From the NCBI GenBank assembly GCA_002360945.1, contig DERO01000024.1, positions 310,001 to 374,000 on the forward strand: a DNA stretch of 64,000 bases. The letters run 5' to 3'. Positions 53,055-63,689 of this stretch are shown here, in pieces. This DNA comes from Leclercia adecarboxylata (GTDB taxonomy: Bacteria; Pseudomonadota; Gammaproteobacteria; Enterobacterales; Enterobacteriaceae). How positions within the stretch are numbered: position 1 is the stretch's first letter; each line of letters opens with the position of its first letter. Under the pieces are notes generated by a model. The model was given only the letters and a program-made list of their open reading frames with translations, was not told the DNA's origin and made no database searches. Both the position numbers and the translations under genes were made by a program.

Positions 53055-54530
53055 ATGGCGGTAACGCAAACAGCCCAGGCATGTGACCTGGTCATTTTCG
53101 GCGCGAAAGGCGATCTTGCACGCCGGAAATTGCTGCCTTCCCTGTACCAACTGGAAAAAGCGGGTCAAATCCACCCGGAAACACGCATCCTGGGCGTGGG
53201 TCGTGCCGACTGGGATAAAGACGCGTATACAAAAGTGGTGCGCGAAGCGCTGGAAACTTTCATGAAAGAGAAGATCGATGAAAGTTTGTGGGATACGCTG
53301 AGCGGCCGTCTCGATTTCTGCAATCTCGACGTGAACGACACCTCGGCCTTTGCCGATCTGGGCGCCATGCTCGATCAGAAAAATCGCGTCACCATTAACT
53401 ACTTCGCCATGCCGCCAAGCACCTTCGGCGCTATCTGCAAAGGGCTGGGCGAAGCCAAACTGAACGCCAAGCCGGCACGCGTGGTCATGGAAAAACCGCT
53501 GGGTACCTCGCTGGCGACCTCCCGTGAAATCAACGACCAGGTCGGCGAGTACTTCGAAGAGTGCCAGGTCTACCGTATCGACCACTACCTCGGTAAAGAG
53601 ACGGTCCTGAACCTGCTGGCGCTGCGTTTCGCCAACTCCCTGTTCGTCAACAACTGGGATAACCGCACCATCGACCACGTGGAGATCACCGTGGCGGAAG
53701 AGGTGGGGATTGAAGGGCGCTGGGGTTACTTTGACCAGGCCGGTCAGATGCGCGACATGATCCAGAACCACCTGCTGCAAATCCTCTGCATGATCGCCAT
53801 GGCACCGCCGTCGGATCTCTCCGCAGACAGCATTCGTGATGAGAAGGTGAAAGTGCTGAAGTCCCTGCGCCGCATCGATCGCTCCAACGTGCGTGAGAAA
53901 ACCGTTCGCGGCCAGTACACCGCCGGTTTCGCCCAGGGTAAAAAAGTGCCGGGCTATCTGGAAGAAGAGGGCGCGAATAAAACCAGCAGCACCGAAACCT
54001 TTGTTGCTATCCGCGTGGATATCGACAACTGGCGTTGGGCGGGTGTGCCGTTCTACCTGCGCACCGGTAAACGTTTGCCGGCAAAATGCTCTGAAGTCGT
54101 CGTCTACTTCAAGAACCCGGAGCTGAACCTGTTCAAAGAGTCCTGGCAAGAGCTGCCGCAGAACAAACTGACCATCCGTCTGCAGCCGGACGAAGGCGTG
54201 GATATTCAGGTGCTGAACAAGGTGCCTGGCCTGGATCACAAACACAACCTGCAGACCACCAAGCTGGATCTGAGCTACTCCGAAACCTTCAACCAGAACC
54301 ATCTGGCGGATGCGTACGAACGTCTGCTGCTGGAGACCATGCGTGGGATCCAGGCGCTGTTCGTGCGTCGTGACGAAGTGGAAGAGGCGTGGAAATGGGT
54401 CGACTCCATCACCGAAGCCTGGGCGGCGGATCAGGATGCGCCAAAACCGTATCAGGCGGGTACCTGGGGACCGGTTGCCTCTGTCGCGATGATCACCCGT
54501 GACGGCCGCTCCTGGAACGAGTTTGAGTAA
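53055..54530 (+). CDS. zwf: Glucose-6-phosphate dehydrogenase Zwf
   Basis: A 491-residue enzyme that oxidises glucose-6-phosphate to 6-phosphogluconolactone with NADP+, the entry to the pentose-phosphate and ED pathways. The coenzyme motif is [12 protein letters not shown] (about 14-25) and the active-site motif RIDHYLGKE (about 175-183). TGAGGAGAATGAC precedes the ATG. Controlled by HexR and, by inference, SoxS/MarA. edd and eda follow in the same direction, although a terminator lies after zwf. Confidence 0.98.
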   Translation: MAVTQTAQACDLVIFGAKGDLARRKLLPSLYQLEKAGQIHPETRILGVGRADWDKDAYTKVVREALETFMKEKIDESLWDTLSGRLDFCNLDVNDTSAFADLGAMLDQKNRVTINYFAMPPSTFGAICKGLGEAKLNAKPARVVMEKPLGTSLATSREINDQVGEYFEECQVYRIDHYLGKETVLNLLALRFANSLFVNNWDNRTIDHVEITVAEEVGIEGRWGYFDQAGQMRDMIQNHLLQILCMIAMAPPSDLSADSIRDEKVKVLKSLRRIDRSNVREKTVRGQYTAGFAQGKKVPGYLEEEGANKTSSTETFVAIRVDIDNWRWAGVPFYLRTGKRLPAKCSEVVVYFKNPELNLFKESWQELPQNKLTIRLQPDEGVDIQVLNKVPGLDHKHNLQTTKLDLSYSETFNQNHLADAYERLLLETMRGIQALFVRRDEVEEAWKWVDSITEAWAADQDAPKPYQAGTWGPVASVAMITRDGRSWNEFE

Positions 54531-54554
54531 ATTTACCGCTAATCCTTAGGGGTT

Positions 54555-54570
54555 ATTTTACCGGTAACAT
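54555..54570. promoter_or_regulatory. GntR operator upstream of edd
   Basis: ATTTTACCGGTAACAT matches the GntR palindrome ATGTTACCSGTAACAT at 15 of 16 positions. GntR represses edd-eda of E. coli until gluconate is present. Unusually, this site lies before the zwf terminator and about 194 bases before the edd start codon. Confidence 0.72.
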
Positions 54571-54607
54571 GATCTGGCTCAGGCCAGCGCACAATATTTA
54601 ATCATTT

Positions 54608-54642
54608 AAGCTCCGTGTGGATTTCCACCCGGAGCTTTTTTT
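54608..54642 (+). terminator. rho-independent terminator between zwf and edd
   Basis: AAGCTCCGTGTGG (54608-54620) pairs with CCACCCGGAGCTT (54625-54637) with one mismatch and an ATTT loop, followed by T to 54642 and TATT. It should largely separate zwf from edd-eda. Confidence 0.88.
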
Positions 54643-54763
54643 ATTACACTGCCGGAAGCGATTTTGCCCCAGAGCTCCGGCAATCAAGCGTTTCAGCGAT
54701 GTTATAGCCTGCTAAACACTTTGTTAATTCCAGAGCGCGGACAGATAAATGACAGGAGCTTCT

Positions 54764-56575
54764 ATGAATTCGACTTTGTTACGGGTAACACAACGCATTG
54801 TTGAGCGCTCGAAAAAGACCCGCTCAGCCTACCTCGCTCGCATTCAGCAGGCGAAGTCCGACACGGTTCATCGTTCGCAGCTGGCCTGCGGTAACCTGGC
54901 GCATGGCTTTGCCGCCTGCCAACCGGAAGATAAAGCCTCGCTGAAAAGCATGCTGCGTAACAATATCGGCATCATCACCTCCTATAACGATATGCTTTCG
55001 GCGCACCAGCCGTATGAAACCTACCCGGATATCATTCGTAAAGCGCTGCACCAGGCCAATGCCGTGGGGCAGGTCGCGGGCGGGGTGCCAGCGATGTGTG
55101 ACGGTGTCACTCAGGGCCAGGACGGGATGGAACTCTCCCTGCTGAGCCGGGAAGTGATCGCCATGTCTGCCGCGGTAGGCCTGTCGCACAACATGTTTGA
55201 CGGCGCGCTGTATCTGGGCGTGTGCGATAAGATCGTCCCGGGCCTGGCGATGGCGGCGCTGTCGTTTGGTCATCTTCCTGCGCTGTTCGTGCCGTCAGGC
55301 CCGATGGCCAGCGGTCTGGCCAATAAAGAGAAAGTCCGTATTCGCCAGCTGTATGCCGAAGGCAAAGTGGATCGCATGGCGCTGCTGGAGTCCGAGGCTG
55401 CGTCCTATCACGCGCCGGGCACCTGCACCTTCTACGGCACCGCTAACACCAACCAGATGGTGGTGGAATTTATGGGGATGCAGCTGCCGGGTTCGTCGTT
55501 TGTTCACCCGGATGCTCCCCTGCGTGAGGCTCTGACCGCCGCCGCGGCGCGTCAGGTGACCCGTCTGACCGGTAACGGCAACGAGTGGATGCCGCTCGGT
55601 AAAATGGTCGATGAGAAAGTGGTGGTCAACGGTATCGTGGCTCTGCTGGCGACCGGCGGCTCCACCAACCACACCATGCACATGGTGGCGATGGCGCGTG
55701 CGGCGGGGATCCTGATCAACTGGGACGATTTCTCCGAGCTGTCTGAAGTGGTACCGCTGATGACCCGTCTGTATCCAAACGGCCCGGCTGACATTAACCA
55801 CTTCCAGGCGGCGGGTGGTGTGCCGGTACTGATGCGCGAGCTGATGAAGGGCGGCCTGCTGCACGAGGACGTCAACACGGTGGCCGGTTTCGGTCTGCAG
55901 CGTTATACCCTGGAGCCGTGGCTGAACGACGGCGAGCTGGACTGGCGCGAAGGGGCGCATGCCTCGCTGGACGACAGCGTGATCGCCACCTTTGACAAGC
56001 CGTTTTCCCACCACGGCGGCACCAAAGTGCTGACCGGCAACCTGGGTCGGGCGGTGATGAAGACCTCTGCGGTGCCGGTGGAAAATCAGATTATCGAAGC
56101 CCCGGCGGTGGTGTTCGAGAGCCAGCATGATGTGCTGCCCGCTTTCGAAGCCGGGCTGCTGGACAAAGATTGCGTCGTTGTGGTCCGTCATCAGGGGCCA
56201 AAAGCGAACGGCATGCCAGAATTACATAAACTAATGCCGCCACTTGGTGTATTATTGGACCGCTGTTTCAAAATTGCGTTAGTAACCGATGGACGCCTCT
56301 CCGGCGCATCAGGTAAAGTGCCTTCTGCCATCCATGTCACCCCGGAAGCTTACGACGGTGGATTGCTGGCAAAAGTGTACGATGGCGACATCATCCGCGT
56401 TAACGGTCAGACCGGCGAGTTGACCTTACTGGTGGATGAGGCGGTGCTTGCCGCACGTAAGCCACATATTCCTGACCTGAGCGCATCGCGCGTGGGGACG
56501 GGGCGCGAAATGTTCAGTGCGCTGCGCGAGAACCTCTCGGGCGCAGAGCAGGGCGCGACCTGTATTACGTTTTAA
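54764..56575 (+). CDS. edd: 6-phosphogluconate dehydratase Edd
   Basis: A 603-residue iron-sulfur dehydratase (IlvD/Edd family) that makes 2-keto-3-deoxy-6-phosphogluconate (KDPG), the first committed step of the ED pathway. Key segments: [20 protein letters not shown] with a cluster cysteine, [20 protein letters not shown] and [22 protein letters not shown]. The ATG at 54764 follows CAGGAG and matches the E. coli length; an ATG five codons upstream is not supported. eda follows after 39 bases. GntR control is likely. Confidence 0.97.
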   Translation: MNSTLLRVTQRIVERSKKTRSAYLARIQQAKSDTVHRSQLACGNLAHGFAACQPEDKASLKSMLRNNIGIITSYNDMLSAHQPYETYPDIIRKALHQANAVGQVAGGVPAMCDGVTQGQDGMELSLLSREVIAMSAAVGLSHNMFDGALYLGVCDKIVPGLAMAALSFGHLPALFVPSGPMASGLANKEKVRIRQLYAEGKVDRMALLESEAASYHAPGTCTFYGTANTNQMVVEFMGMQLPGSSFVHPDAPLREALTAAAARQVTRLTGNGNEWMPLGKMVDEKVVVNGIVALLATGGSTNHTMHMVAMARAAGILINWDDFSELSEVVPLMTRLYPNGPADINHFQAAGGVPVLMRELMKGGLLHEDVNTVAGFGLQRYTLEPWLNDGELDWREGAHASLDDSVIATFDKPFSHHGGTKVLTGNLGRAVMKTSAVPVENQIIEAPAVVFESQHDVLPAFEAGLLDKDCVVVVRHQGPKANGMPELHKLMPPLGVLLDRCFKIALVTDGRLSGASGKVPSAIHVTPEAYDGGLLAKVYDGDIIRVNGQTGELTLLVDEAVLAARKPHIPDLSASRVGTGREMFSALRENLSGAEQGATCITF

Positions 56576-56614
56576 GACGACAAGAATTATCGATCTGGCG
56601 AGAGAAAAACTCTG

Positions 56615-57256
56615 ATGAAAAACTGGAAAACAAGTGCAGAAGCAATCCTGAAAACTGGCCCGGTAGTGCCGGTGATCGTGGTTAACAAGCTGGAACACGC
56701 TGTGCCAATGGCGAAAGCGCTGGTTGCGGGCGGCGTTCGCGTCCTGGAAGTGACCCTGCGTACTGCCTGTGCAATGGATGCCATTCGCGCCATCGCCAAA
56801 GAAGTGCCTGAAGCCATCATCGGTGCGGGCACCGTGCTGAACCCACAGCAGCTGGCTGACGTTACCGAAGCCGGTGCGCAGTTTGCTATCAGCCCGGGTC
56901 TGACCGAGCCTCTGCTGAAAGCGGCCACTGAAGGCTCTATTCCTCTGATCCCGGGTATCAGCACCGTGTCTGAACTGATGCTGGGTCTGGACTACGGTCT
57001 GAAAGAGTTCAAATTCTTCCCGGCAGAAGCCAACGGCGGCACCAAAGCGCTGCAGGCTATTGCAGGTCCGTTCGCTAACGTGCGTTTCTGCCCGACCGGC
57101 GGGATCTCTCCGGCGAACTACCGTGACTACCTGGCGCTGAAAAGCGTGCTGTGCATCGGTGGCTCCTGGCTGGTTCCGGCGGATGCGCTGGAAGCGGGTG
57201 ACTGGGATCGCATCACTAAGCTGGCGCGCGAAGCGGTTGAAGGCGCGCAGCAGTAA
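56615..57256 (+). CDS. eda: KDPG aldolase Eda (KHG/KDPG aldolase)
   Basis: A 213-residue class I aldolase that splits KDPG to pyruvate and glyceraldehyde-3-phosphate. The Schiff-base lysine is Lys133 (EFKFFPAE) and the catalytic glutamate Glu45 (VLEVTLRT). It is the last enzyme of the ED pathway and also the entry point for hexuronates and for the sugar acids expected from RhiN. A bidirectional terminator follows. Confidence 0.98.
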   Translation: MKNWKTSAEAILKTGPVVPVIVVNKLEHAVPMAKALVAGGVRVLEVTLRTACAMDAIRAIAKEVPEAIIGAGTVLNPQQLADVTEAGAQFAISPGLTEPLLKAATEGSIPLIPGISTVSELMLGLDYGLKEFKFFPAEANGGTKALQAIAGPFANVRFCPTGGISPANYRDYLALKSVLCIGGSWLVPADALEAGDWDRITKLAREAVEGAQQ

Positions 57257-57271
57257 GGTTATCGAACGAAT

Positions 57272-57302
57272 AAAAAACGGGCCATCAGGCCCGTTTTTTT
57301 TA
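57272..57302. terminator. bidirectional terminator between eda and purT
   Basis: AAAAAACGGGCC (57272-57283), loop ATCA, GGCCCGTTTTTT (57288-57299). A-run and T-run on either side serve both convergent genes; the T-run touches the purT stop codon (57300-57302). Confidence 0.95.
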
Positions 57303-58478
57303 TCCTGCGACCTGCACGCTGGCAGCGGCCTGTTTCGCCCGCTCGACTGCGGCTTCCACGTTATCACCCGTCGCCAGCGCCACGCCTAAGCGACGCGAAC
57401 CCTCGATTTCCGGCTTACCGAACAGACGCAGCTGCAGGCCCGCGCCCACTGCGGCATCGACGTTATCAAAGGTGACGTTCTGGCTGGTCAGCTGCGGCAG
57501 GATCACCGCCGACGCCGCCGGGCCATACTGACGCACGCCGCCGACCGGCAGGCCGAGGAAGGCGCGAACGTGCAGGGCGAACTCGGAGAGATCCTGAGAG
57601 ATCAGGGTCACCATGCCGGTATCGTGCGGACGCGGAGAGACTTCGCTGAAGATCACCTCGTCGCCGCAGACGAACAGCTCAACGCCAAACAGACCGTGGC
57701 CGCCCAGGGCCAGCACCACTTTGCGGGAGATCTCTTCGGCGCGTGCGCGGGCCAGGGGGCTCATCTGCTGCGGCTGCCAGGATTCACGATAGTCGCCATC
57801 TTCCTGACGATGGCCAATCGGATCGCAGAAGTGCACGCCATCCACGGCGCTGACGGTCAGAAGGGTGATCTCAAAATCAAACTGCACCACACCCTCAACG
57901 ATCACCCTTCCGGCACCGGCGCGGCCGCCCTGCTGAGCGTAATCCCAGGCCTGATCCAGCTGGTCGGCGCTGCGCACAAAGCTCTGCCCTTTACCGGAAG
58001 AACTCATCACCGGCTTAATGATGCACGGGTAGCCAATTTCAGCGATAGCCTGCAGGAAATCGCTCTTGCTGTCGGCAAAGCGGTAGCTTGAAGTCGGCAG
58101 GGCCAGCTCTTCCGCCGCCAGACGGCGAATGCCTTCCCGGTTCATGGTCAGCTTCGCAGCGCGAGCGCAGGGCACCACGCGCTGGCCTTCGGCTTCCAGC
58201 GCCAGCAGGGTGTTGGTGGCGATGGCTTCAATTTCCGGCACCACGAAGTGCGGTTTTTCTGCGGCAATCACCGCCCGCAGCGCATCGCCATCAAGCATAT
58301 TAATCACGTGCGAGCGATGGGCAACGTGCATGGCCGGGGCGTCGGCATAGCGATCGACGGCGATCACTTCAATGCCCAAACGCTGGCACTCAATGGCCAC
58401 CTCTTTGCCCAGTTCACCGGAGCCGAGCAACATTACGCGCGTCGCTGCCGGTCGCAGCGCAGTTCCTAAACGAGTCAT
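57300..58478 (-). CDS. purT: Formate-dependent GAR transformylase PurT
   Basis: A 392-residue ATP-grasp enzyme that uses formate and ATP to formylate glycinamide ribonucleotide in purine synthesis. It begins [28 protein letters not shown]; the ATP-binding loop [15 protein letters not shown] and [27 protein letters not shown] metal-binding region are present. The start at 58478 gives the E. coli length and follows CAGGGGGATAA; the additional open codons upstream are not coding. A PurR box lies 35 bases upstream. Confidence 0.96.
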   Translation of the reverse strand: MTRLGTALRPAATRVMLLGSGELGKEVAIECQRLGIEVIAVDRYADAPAMHVAHRSHVINMLDGDALRAVIAAEKPHFVVPEIEAIATNTLLALEAEGQRVVPCARAAKLTMNREGIRRLAAEELALPTSSYRFADSKSDFLQAIAEIGYPCIIKPVMSSSGKGQSFVRSADQLDQAWDYAQQGGRAGAGRVIVEGVVQFDFEITLLTVSAVDGVHFCDPIGHRQEDGDYRESWQPQQMSPLARARAEEISRKVVLALGGHGLFGVELFVCGDEVIFSEVSPRPHDTGMVTLISQDLSEFALHVRAFLGLPVGGVRQYGPAASAVILPQLTSQNVTFDNVDAAVGAGLQLRLFGKPEIEGSRRLGVALATGDNVEAAVERAKQAAASVQVAG

Positions 58479-58512
58479 ATTTATCCCCCTGAAAAAGTTG
58501 CGCGCAGTATAA

Positions 58513-58528
58513 ACGAAAACGTTTGCGT
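58513..58528. promoter_or_regulatory. PurR operator of purT
   Basis: ACGAAAACGTTTGCGT matches the PurR palindrome ACGCAAACGTTTGCGT at 15 of 16 positions and lies 35 bases before the purT start codon. purT is in the PurR regulon of E. coli. Confidence 0.85.
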
Positions 58529-58626
58529 CTGTCTTGCTTCGCGGAAATCTGCCGTCCCGACAGGCGGTTATTTGCATCACCTCATTTTTCGACCATGCTT
58601 TTGGGGAGCCAATACAGGAGATTGTG

Positions 58627-58980
58627 ATGAACAAAACAGGGGTAGTAATGGCGCTGGCGCTGCTGAGTGCCAGCCTGACGGCGCAGGCCGCCAATGAGAA
58701 AACCGTGAAGTTTCCAGCCTGTGAAGGTCAGAATGCCGAGGGGATTGCCGCCAGCGTGAAGCGGGACTATCTGCAAAATCGCATCGTGCGCTGGGCTGAC
58801 GATCAAAAGACGCTCGGCCAGGCCGACCCGGTGGCGTGGATTAACCCTAAAGAAGTGAAGGGTGAAAAAGATCGCTGGACCGTCCCGCTGACGGTGCGCG
58901 GCAAAAACACCGATATTCACTATCAGGTGAAGGTGGACTGTAAAGCAGGCAGCGCGCAGTACCTGTCGCCTAAAAAGTGA
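58627..58980 (+). CDS. yebF: Secreted protein YebF
   Basis: A 117-residue protein with a signal peptide (1-21, [21 protein letters not shown]). In E. coli YebF reaches the medium through outer-membrane porins and is related to colicin-M immunity proteins by fold. [19 protein letters not shown] and the cysteines in PACEGQN and VDCKAG (disulfide) match. The ATG at 58627 follows ACAGGAG; the frame is open further upstream, without support. Confidence 0.92.
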   Translation: MNKTGVVMALALLSASLTAQAANEKTVKFPACEGQNAEGIAASVKRDYLQNRIVRWADDQKTLGQADPVAWINPKEVKGEKDRWTVPLTVRGKNTDIHYQVKVDCKAGSAQYLSPKK

Positions 58981-59067
58981 ATTTTCGCTTCTTTTGTTGC
59001 CGCAGACATTTCCTGACATCCCCTCGCTTAGGCTGAGAAATTCATCCACCGTTAAGTGAGGGTAAAT

Positions 59068-59718
59068 ATGTCAAACTGGTTGAATCAACTGCAGTCCCTG
59101 CTGGGGCAGAAAACGGGATCTTCCTCGGGAGAAGGGCTGAGCAAAATGCTGGCACCAGGGGCACTTGGCGGCCTTGCCGGACTGCTGGTGGCGAATAAAT
59201 CTTCGTGTAAGCTGCTGGCGAAATATGGCACTGGCGCCCTGCTGGCGGGCGGTGGGGCCATTGCAGGCAGCGTGCTGTGGAATAAGTACAAAGATAAGGT
59301 GCGTGCTGCCCATCAGGATGAACCGCAGTTTGGTCAGCAGGCCTCGGCGTTGGATGTGCGCAGCGAAAGGCTGATCCTGGCGCTGGTCTTTGCAGCGAAG
59401 AGCGACGGTCACATTGACGACCAGGAGCGCGCTGCCATAGAACAGCAGCTACGGGAAGCGGGTGTCGAGGAGCAGGGCAGGGCGCTGGTGGCGCAGGCCA
59501 TCGAGCAGCCGCTCGATCCGCAGCGCCTGGCGCAGGGGATCAAAAATGAAGAGGAGGCGCTGGAACTCTATTTCCTGAGCTGTGCGGCGATCGATATCGA
59601 TCACTTTATGGAGCGCAGCTATCTCAATGCCCTGGGCGATGCGCTGAAAATCCCGGCCGAGGTTCGCGAGGGGATTGAGCAGGATATTCGCCAGCAAAAA
59701 CAGGCGCTCCCCGGCTAA
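59068..59718 (+). CDS. yebE: TerB-like inner-membrane protein YebE (DUF533)
   Basis: A 216-residue protein with a glycine-rich hydrophobic region (about 30-75, including [14 protein letters not shown] and [16 protein letters not shown]) and a C-terminal TerB-like helical domain (about 105-210, [18 protein letters not shown]). In E. coli yebE is induced by the CpxAR envelope-stress system; its role is unknown. The ATG at 59068 follows GAGGGTAAAT. It is transcribed alone. Confidence 0.9.
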   Translation: MSNWLNQLQSLLGQKTGSSSGEGLSKMLAPGALGGLAGLLVANKSSCKLLAKYGTGALLAGGGAIAGSVLWNKYKDKVRAAHQDEPQFGQQASALDVRSERLILALVFAAKSDGHIDDQERAAIEQQLREAGVEEQGRALVAQAIEQPLDPQRLAQGIKNEEEALELYFLSCAAIDIDHFMERSYLNALGDALKIPAEVREGIEQDIRQQKQALPG

Positions 59719-59808
59719 CTTTTTACCCCCGGGTATCCCGTTTCGCTTGCATCGTGCGCATGTTTTGCCAACCTTATAGGGTGTTAAACGTAAAAGAATC
59801 ATACTGAC

Positions 59809-61890
59809 ATGCCACCTAAAGCCCAACGCATACCGCACGCCCTCACCGCGCACGGTGACACGCGTATCGACAACTATTACTGGTTGCGCGACGATACCCG
59901 CTCACAGCCGGAGGTACTGGACTACCTCCACGATGAAAATGACTACGGCCGCCGGGTCATGTCGACGCAGCAGGCGCTGCAGGACCGACTGCTTAACGAA
60001 ATGGTGGAGCGCGTCCCGCAGCGTGACGTCTCGGCGCCCTGGAGCCGCAACGGCTACCGGTACCGTCACGTCTATGAGCCCGGGAACGAATACGCCATCT
60101 ATCAGCGCCAGTCGGTGCTCTGCGCCGAGTGGGAGGAGTGGGAAACGCTGCTGGATGCCAACCAGCGGGCGTCGCACAGCGAGTTTTACACCCTGGGCGG
60201 TATGGCCGTGTCGCCTGATAACGCCATTATGGCGCTGGCCGAAGACTACCTTTCGCGACGGCAGTATGGCTTACGCTTCCGCAACCTGGAGTCCGGGAAC
60301 TGGTATCCCGAGATGCTCGATAACGTCTCTCCCGATTTCATCTGGGCCAATGACTCGGAGACGGTCTACTACATCAAAAAGCACGCCACCACGCTGCATC
60401 CCTTTCAGGTCTGGCGGCATACGGTAGGCACGGCGTCCACCAGCGATGAACTGGTCTATGAGGAGAAAGACGAAACCTTTTACGTCAGCCTGCATAAAAC
60501 TACCTCGAAACACTACGTGATTATCTTCCTCGCCAGCGCCACCACCACCGAAGTGCTGTTGCTGGACGCCGAACTGCCGGATGCTCAGCCGCTGTGCTTT
60601 ATGCCGCGCCGCAAGGATCACGAGTACAGTCTCGACCACTTCCAGCACACCTTCTATTTGCGCTCCAACCGGGAGGGCAAAAACTTTGGCCTCTATAAAA
60701 CCAAAGTGCGTGACGAGCGCAGGTGGGAAGTGCTGATCCCGCCACGCGATCAGGTGATGCTCGAAGGCTTTACCCTGTTTACCGACTGGCTGGTGGTGGA
60801 AGAGCGCCAGCGCGGGCTGACCAGCCTGAGGCAGATTAATCGCAAAACCCGGGAGGTAATCGGTATCGCCTTCGACGACCCCGCTTACGTGACCTGGATT
60901 GGCTATAACCCGGAACCGGAAACCTCGCGCCTGCGTTACGGCTACTCCTCCATGACGACCCCGGACACTCTGTTCGAGCTGGATATGGACACCGGGCAGC
61001 GCAAGGTGCTGAAGCAGGCCGAAGTTAAAGGCTTTGACGCTGAACTCTATCGCAGCGAGCACGTCTGGATTGTGGCCCGCGACGGCGTCGAAGTGCCGGT
61101 CTCGCTGGTCTACCACAAGCACCATTTCCGCAAGGGCAAAAACCCGATCCTTATCTACGGCTACGGCTCCTATGGCTCCAGTATCGACGCCGATTTCAGC
61201 AGCAGCCGCTTAAGCCTGCTCGACCGGGGTTTTGTCTTCGCCATCGCCCATATTCGCGGCGGCGGCGAGCTGGGGCAGAAGTGGTATGAAGACGGCAAGT
61301 TTCTGAAAAAGAAAAACACCTTCAACGACTATCTCGATGTCTGCGAAGGGTTGCTTGAGCTGGGCTATGGCGATCGGCAACAGTGCTTCGCCATGGGAGG
61401 CAGCGCCGGCGGGATGCTGATGGGCACCGTGATTAACGAACGTCCGGGGCTGTTTAAAGGCGTGGTGGCGCAGGTACCGTTCGTCGATGTGCTGACCACC
61501 ATGCTCGACGAATCCATCCCGCTGACCATTGGTGAGTATGAGGAGTGGGGCAACCCGCAGGATCCGACCTACTACCGCTACATGAAGGCCTACAGCCCTT
61601 ACGACAACGTGGAGGCAAAGGCCTATCCGCACATGCTGGTCACTACCGGCCTGCATGACTCCCAGGTGCAGTACTGGGAGCCCGCAAAGTGGGTGGCGAA
61701 ACTGCGTGAATTGAAGACCGACGATAATTTACTGCTGCTCTGCACCGATATGGATGCCGGACACGGCGGGAAATCCGGACGCTTCAAATCCTATGAAGGG
61801 GTGGCGCTGGAATATGCCTTTATCGTCGGCCTGGCGCAGGAGACCCTGACCGCCCGATCCGGCGAGGCGGATCAGGATCCGCCCAGATAG
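59809..61890 (+). CDS. ptrB: Oligopeptidase B PtrB
   Basis: A 693-residue serine peptidase of the prolyl oligopeptidase family (E. coli 686) that cuts after Arg or Lys in short peptides. It has an N-terminal beta-propeller (about 70-400) and a C-terminal hydrolase domain with the nucleophile serine in [11 protein letters not shown], the aspartate in [13 protein letters not shown] and the histidine in [10 protein letters not shown]. The last 19 bases overlap the end of exoX on the other strand. The C-terminus is slightly longer than in E. coli. Confidence 0.96.
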   Translation: MPPKAQRIPHALTAHGDTRIDNYYWLRDDTRSQPEVLDYLHDENDYGRRVMSTQQALQDRLLNEMVERVPQRDVSAPWSRNGYRYRHVYEPGNEYAIYQRQSVLCAEWEEWETLLDANQRASHSEFYTLGGMAVSPDNAIMALAEDYLSRRQYGLRFRNLESGNWYPEMLDNVSPDFIWANDSETVYYIKKHATTLHPFQVWRHTVGTASTSDELVYEEKDETFYVSLHKTTSKHYVIIFLASATTTEVLLLDAELPDAQPLCFMPRRKDHEYSLDHFQHTFYLRSNREGKNFGLYKTKVRDERRWEVLIPPRDQVMLEGFTLFTDWLVVEERQRGLTSLRQINRKTREVIGIAFDDPAYVTWIGYNPEPETSRLRYGYSSMTTPDTLFELDMDTGQRKVLKQAEVKGFDAELYRSEHVWIVARDGVEVPVSLVYHKHHFRKGKNPILIYGYGSYGSSIDADFSSSRLSLLDRGFVFAIAHIRGGGELGQKWYEDGKFLKKKNTFNDYLDVCEGLLELGYGDRQQCFAMGGSAGGMLMGTVINERPGLFKGVVAQVPFVDVLTTMLDESIPLTIGEYEEWGNPQDPTYYRYMKAYSPYDNVEAKAYPHMLVTTGLHDSQVQYWEPAKWVAKLRELKTDDNLLLLCTDMDAGHGGKSGRFKSYEGVALEYAFIVGLAQETLTARSGEADQDPPR

Positions 61891-62534
61891 TGCTTCAGCG
61901 TAAGGCGTAGTTCGGGGCTCATTCTGTCGAGATTGTTATACAGCCAACGCAGATAGCCCGGATCTTTGTCTGCCACTTCCGCCACCGCTTTCCCGCGGTA
62001 TTTACCGAAGGTAAAGGTGGTCAGCAGCGCCGGGCGTCCGGTGATGTCGGCCATCTCATCCGGGGTCCAGCCGGTGGTGTTCATGATATCAATCAGCAAC
62101 GCGGCGGTAATATAGCAGTCGTACAGGGCGCGGTGATGATGCAACCCTTCCGGCGTTCTGACGCTGAGTTTGCGCGACTTGTAGAGCGCCATGTTGCTGT
62201 ATTTGATCCCCGGCCATACGCGCCGGGCCAGCTTCATGGTGCAGATCCACTCCCCCGGCATCTCGGGCAGAACACGGCGATCGAAGCTGGCGTTATGCGC
62301 CACATACCACGGGCTACCATGGTAGTACGGGATCACCTCTTCAATCCAGGGTTTGTCGGCCACCATCGCCTCGGTGATGCGGTGAATCGCCATTGCCTGC
62401 GGGCTGATGGGGCGATCCGGACGCACCAGATGGCTGCGTGGATTGACGATCTGCCCGTTCACAACATCGACAGACGCCACTTCCACAATCCCTCCCTGCA
62501 GATCGCAGGTTTCGGTGTCGATGACACGTAGCAT
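61872..62534 (-). CDS. exoX: Exodeoxyribonuclease X ExoX
   Basis: A 220-residue DnaQ-like 3'-5' exonuclease for single-stranded and some double-stranded DNA, acting in mismatch repair and recombination. DEDDh motifs: [13 protein letters not shown] at the N-terminus, [15 protein letters not shown] in the middle and [13 protein letters not shown]. The C-terminus ([20 protein letters not shown]) is an added small domain typical of ExoX. Its 3' end overlaps ptrB by 19 bases tail to tail. Confidence 0.96.
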   Translation of the reverse strand: MLRVIDTETCDLQGGIVEVASVDVVNGQIVNPRSHLVRPDRPISPQAMAIHRITEAMVADKPWIEEVIPYYHGSPWYVAHNASFDRRVLPEMPGEWICTMKLARRVWPGIKYSNMALYKSRKLSVRTPEGLHHHRALYDCYITAALLIDIMNTTGWTPDEMADITGRPALLTTFTFGKYRGKAVAEVADKDPGYLRWLYNNLDRMSPELRLTLKHYLGGS

Positions 62535-62558
62535 GGCACTCTCCTGGCCGTAAAAGGT

Positions 62559-63215
62559 TTAGCGTAATGGAATGATCTCACCTTGCCAACTCTGCTCCAC
62601 ATAGCGCCCCGTTAATAACACCTCTCCGCGATCGGCGCGAAGGATTAACTGCCCGTGGGCATCCCACAGGGCGCTACCACCGTCGTGGTTGGCCACCAGG
62701 ACCGCAATCGCGTAGCGGTGGGCAAACCGCTGCAGCCGGGCGAATGAGGCAGGCCGCTCGGCTTCACTCATCGCCATGCCGCGGGTAAACAGCGTGGCAT
62801 TGGGCGTAATACCGGGTGGCTCGGCGTGAGCGTCGACAAGGGTCAGGCCGCTGTGTCGGCTCTCCAGGCAGGCACCTGCTCCATGCGGGTAGATAATAGC
62901 CTGAGGCCGATCCGGGCTAAACCACGCCAGCCCGCGCTGGCGCTGGCCGTTGTCGTCCACCGTGATCCCGGCAATAACCGAAACGTTACTGGCCTGCACA
63001 GCATCATGCAGGGGGGCGAGCTGCTGGTGATCGGGTGGGGCAGGGAGTTGGCTGTCTGGTAAGACCGGGCCGGTTAACGAGAGTTCCGGAAAGAGCAGCA
63101 AATTGCACTCCTGGCGTGCGGCGGCGGTGATAAAACGCAGATGGTGTGATACGTGGTCGTCCACGCAGTGATGGGTCGGCTGGTACTGAGCAGCCGCAAT
63201 AGTCCAGTGAGACAT
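62559..63215 (-). CDS. yobB: Carbon-nitrogen hydrolase family protein YobB
   Basis: A 218-residue protein similar to nitrilase/amidase-fold enzymes. The catalytic glutamate region LLLFPELSLTG is present, and a typical lysine and cysteine would follow, but the family's CxE motif around the nucleophile is not clear (the candidate is AGACLESRHS). Its activity is unknown. The start MSHWTIAAAQYQPTHH follows AAGGAAA on the minus strand. It lies downstream of holE, with a hairpin between them. Confidence 0.88.
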   Translation of the reverse strand: MSHWTIAAAQYQPTHHCVDDHVSHHLRFITAAARQECNLLLFPELSLTGPVLPDSQLPAPPDHQQLAPLHDAVQASNVSVIAGITVDDNGQRQRGLAWFSPDRPQAIIYPHGAGACLESRHSGLTLVDAHAEPPGITPNATLFTRGMAMSEAERPASFARLQRFAHRYAIAVLVANHDGGSALWDAHGQLILRADRGEVLLTGRYVEQSWQGEIIPLR

Positions 63216-63250
63216 CGTGATTTCCTTATGCACGGAGTCGCAGAGATTCA

Positions 63251-63279
63251 TAAAGCCCCTGAATGAGTCAGGGCTTTTT
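63251..63279. terminator. hairpin between holE and yobB
   Basis: AAAGCCCCTGA (63252-63262) and TCAGGGCTTT (63268-63277) pair with a one-base bulge around a short loop. A T-run follows on the plus strand; on the minus strand the T-run after the stem is short. It probably attenuates transcription from holE into yobB. Confidence 0.6.
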
Positions 63280-63322
63280 ATCCTGGCATAATCTGTGTAA
63301 GGAACTGTAACAGCGGGTAAGG

Positions 63323-63553
63323 TTACTTAACTTTTGGCTCCCACGGCAGGCGCGAGAGGTTAACAGAGGTCAATCGATGCGCAATCAGTCGCTCGCGAAA
63401 CCAGTCGCGCAGGTGCGCCGGTTGCTCCCGCTCCACCACCTCAGCGATGACCGGCATATTGTAGCGCTCTTTGAATGCCACGCCGGCAGCGGCTAAATCC
63501 ACATTCACTTTGTCCATCTCCTCCTGGGGGAGGGTGGCGAGATTAATCTTCAT
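63323..63553 (-). CDS. holE: DNA polymerase III theta subunit HolE
   Basis: A 76-residue protein, the same length as E. coli HolE. Theta binds the proofreading subunit epsilon and stabilises it. The core [20 protein letters not shown] and the ending [14 protein letters not shown] match. The start at 63553 (MKINLATLP) follows AAGGAG on the minus strand. Confidence 0.95.
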   Translation of the reverse strand: MKINLATLPQEEMDKVNVDLAAAGVAFKERYNMPVIAEVVEREQPAHLRDWFRERLIAHRLTSVNLSRLPWEPKVK

Positions 63554-63689
63554 AACCGTCTCCTTCATTTGCGGGCCAACGTTACCCAAACGGCGGCGCA
63601 TTGACAAGCCCGCGCAGGATGATCCTCGACTGGAACATTATACAGAGTTATCCTCTGACAATCAGGCATAACAAAAAGGAATGTATGTG

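Noticed and set aside
52653..54302. 549-codon minus-strand frame opposite zwf
   Set aside because: Shadow of zwf that also runs across the HexR-controlled promoter; no independent support.
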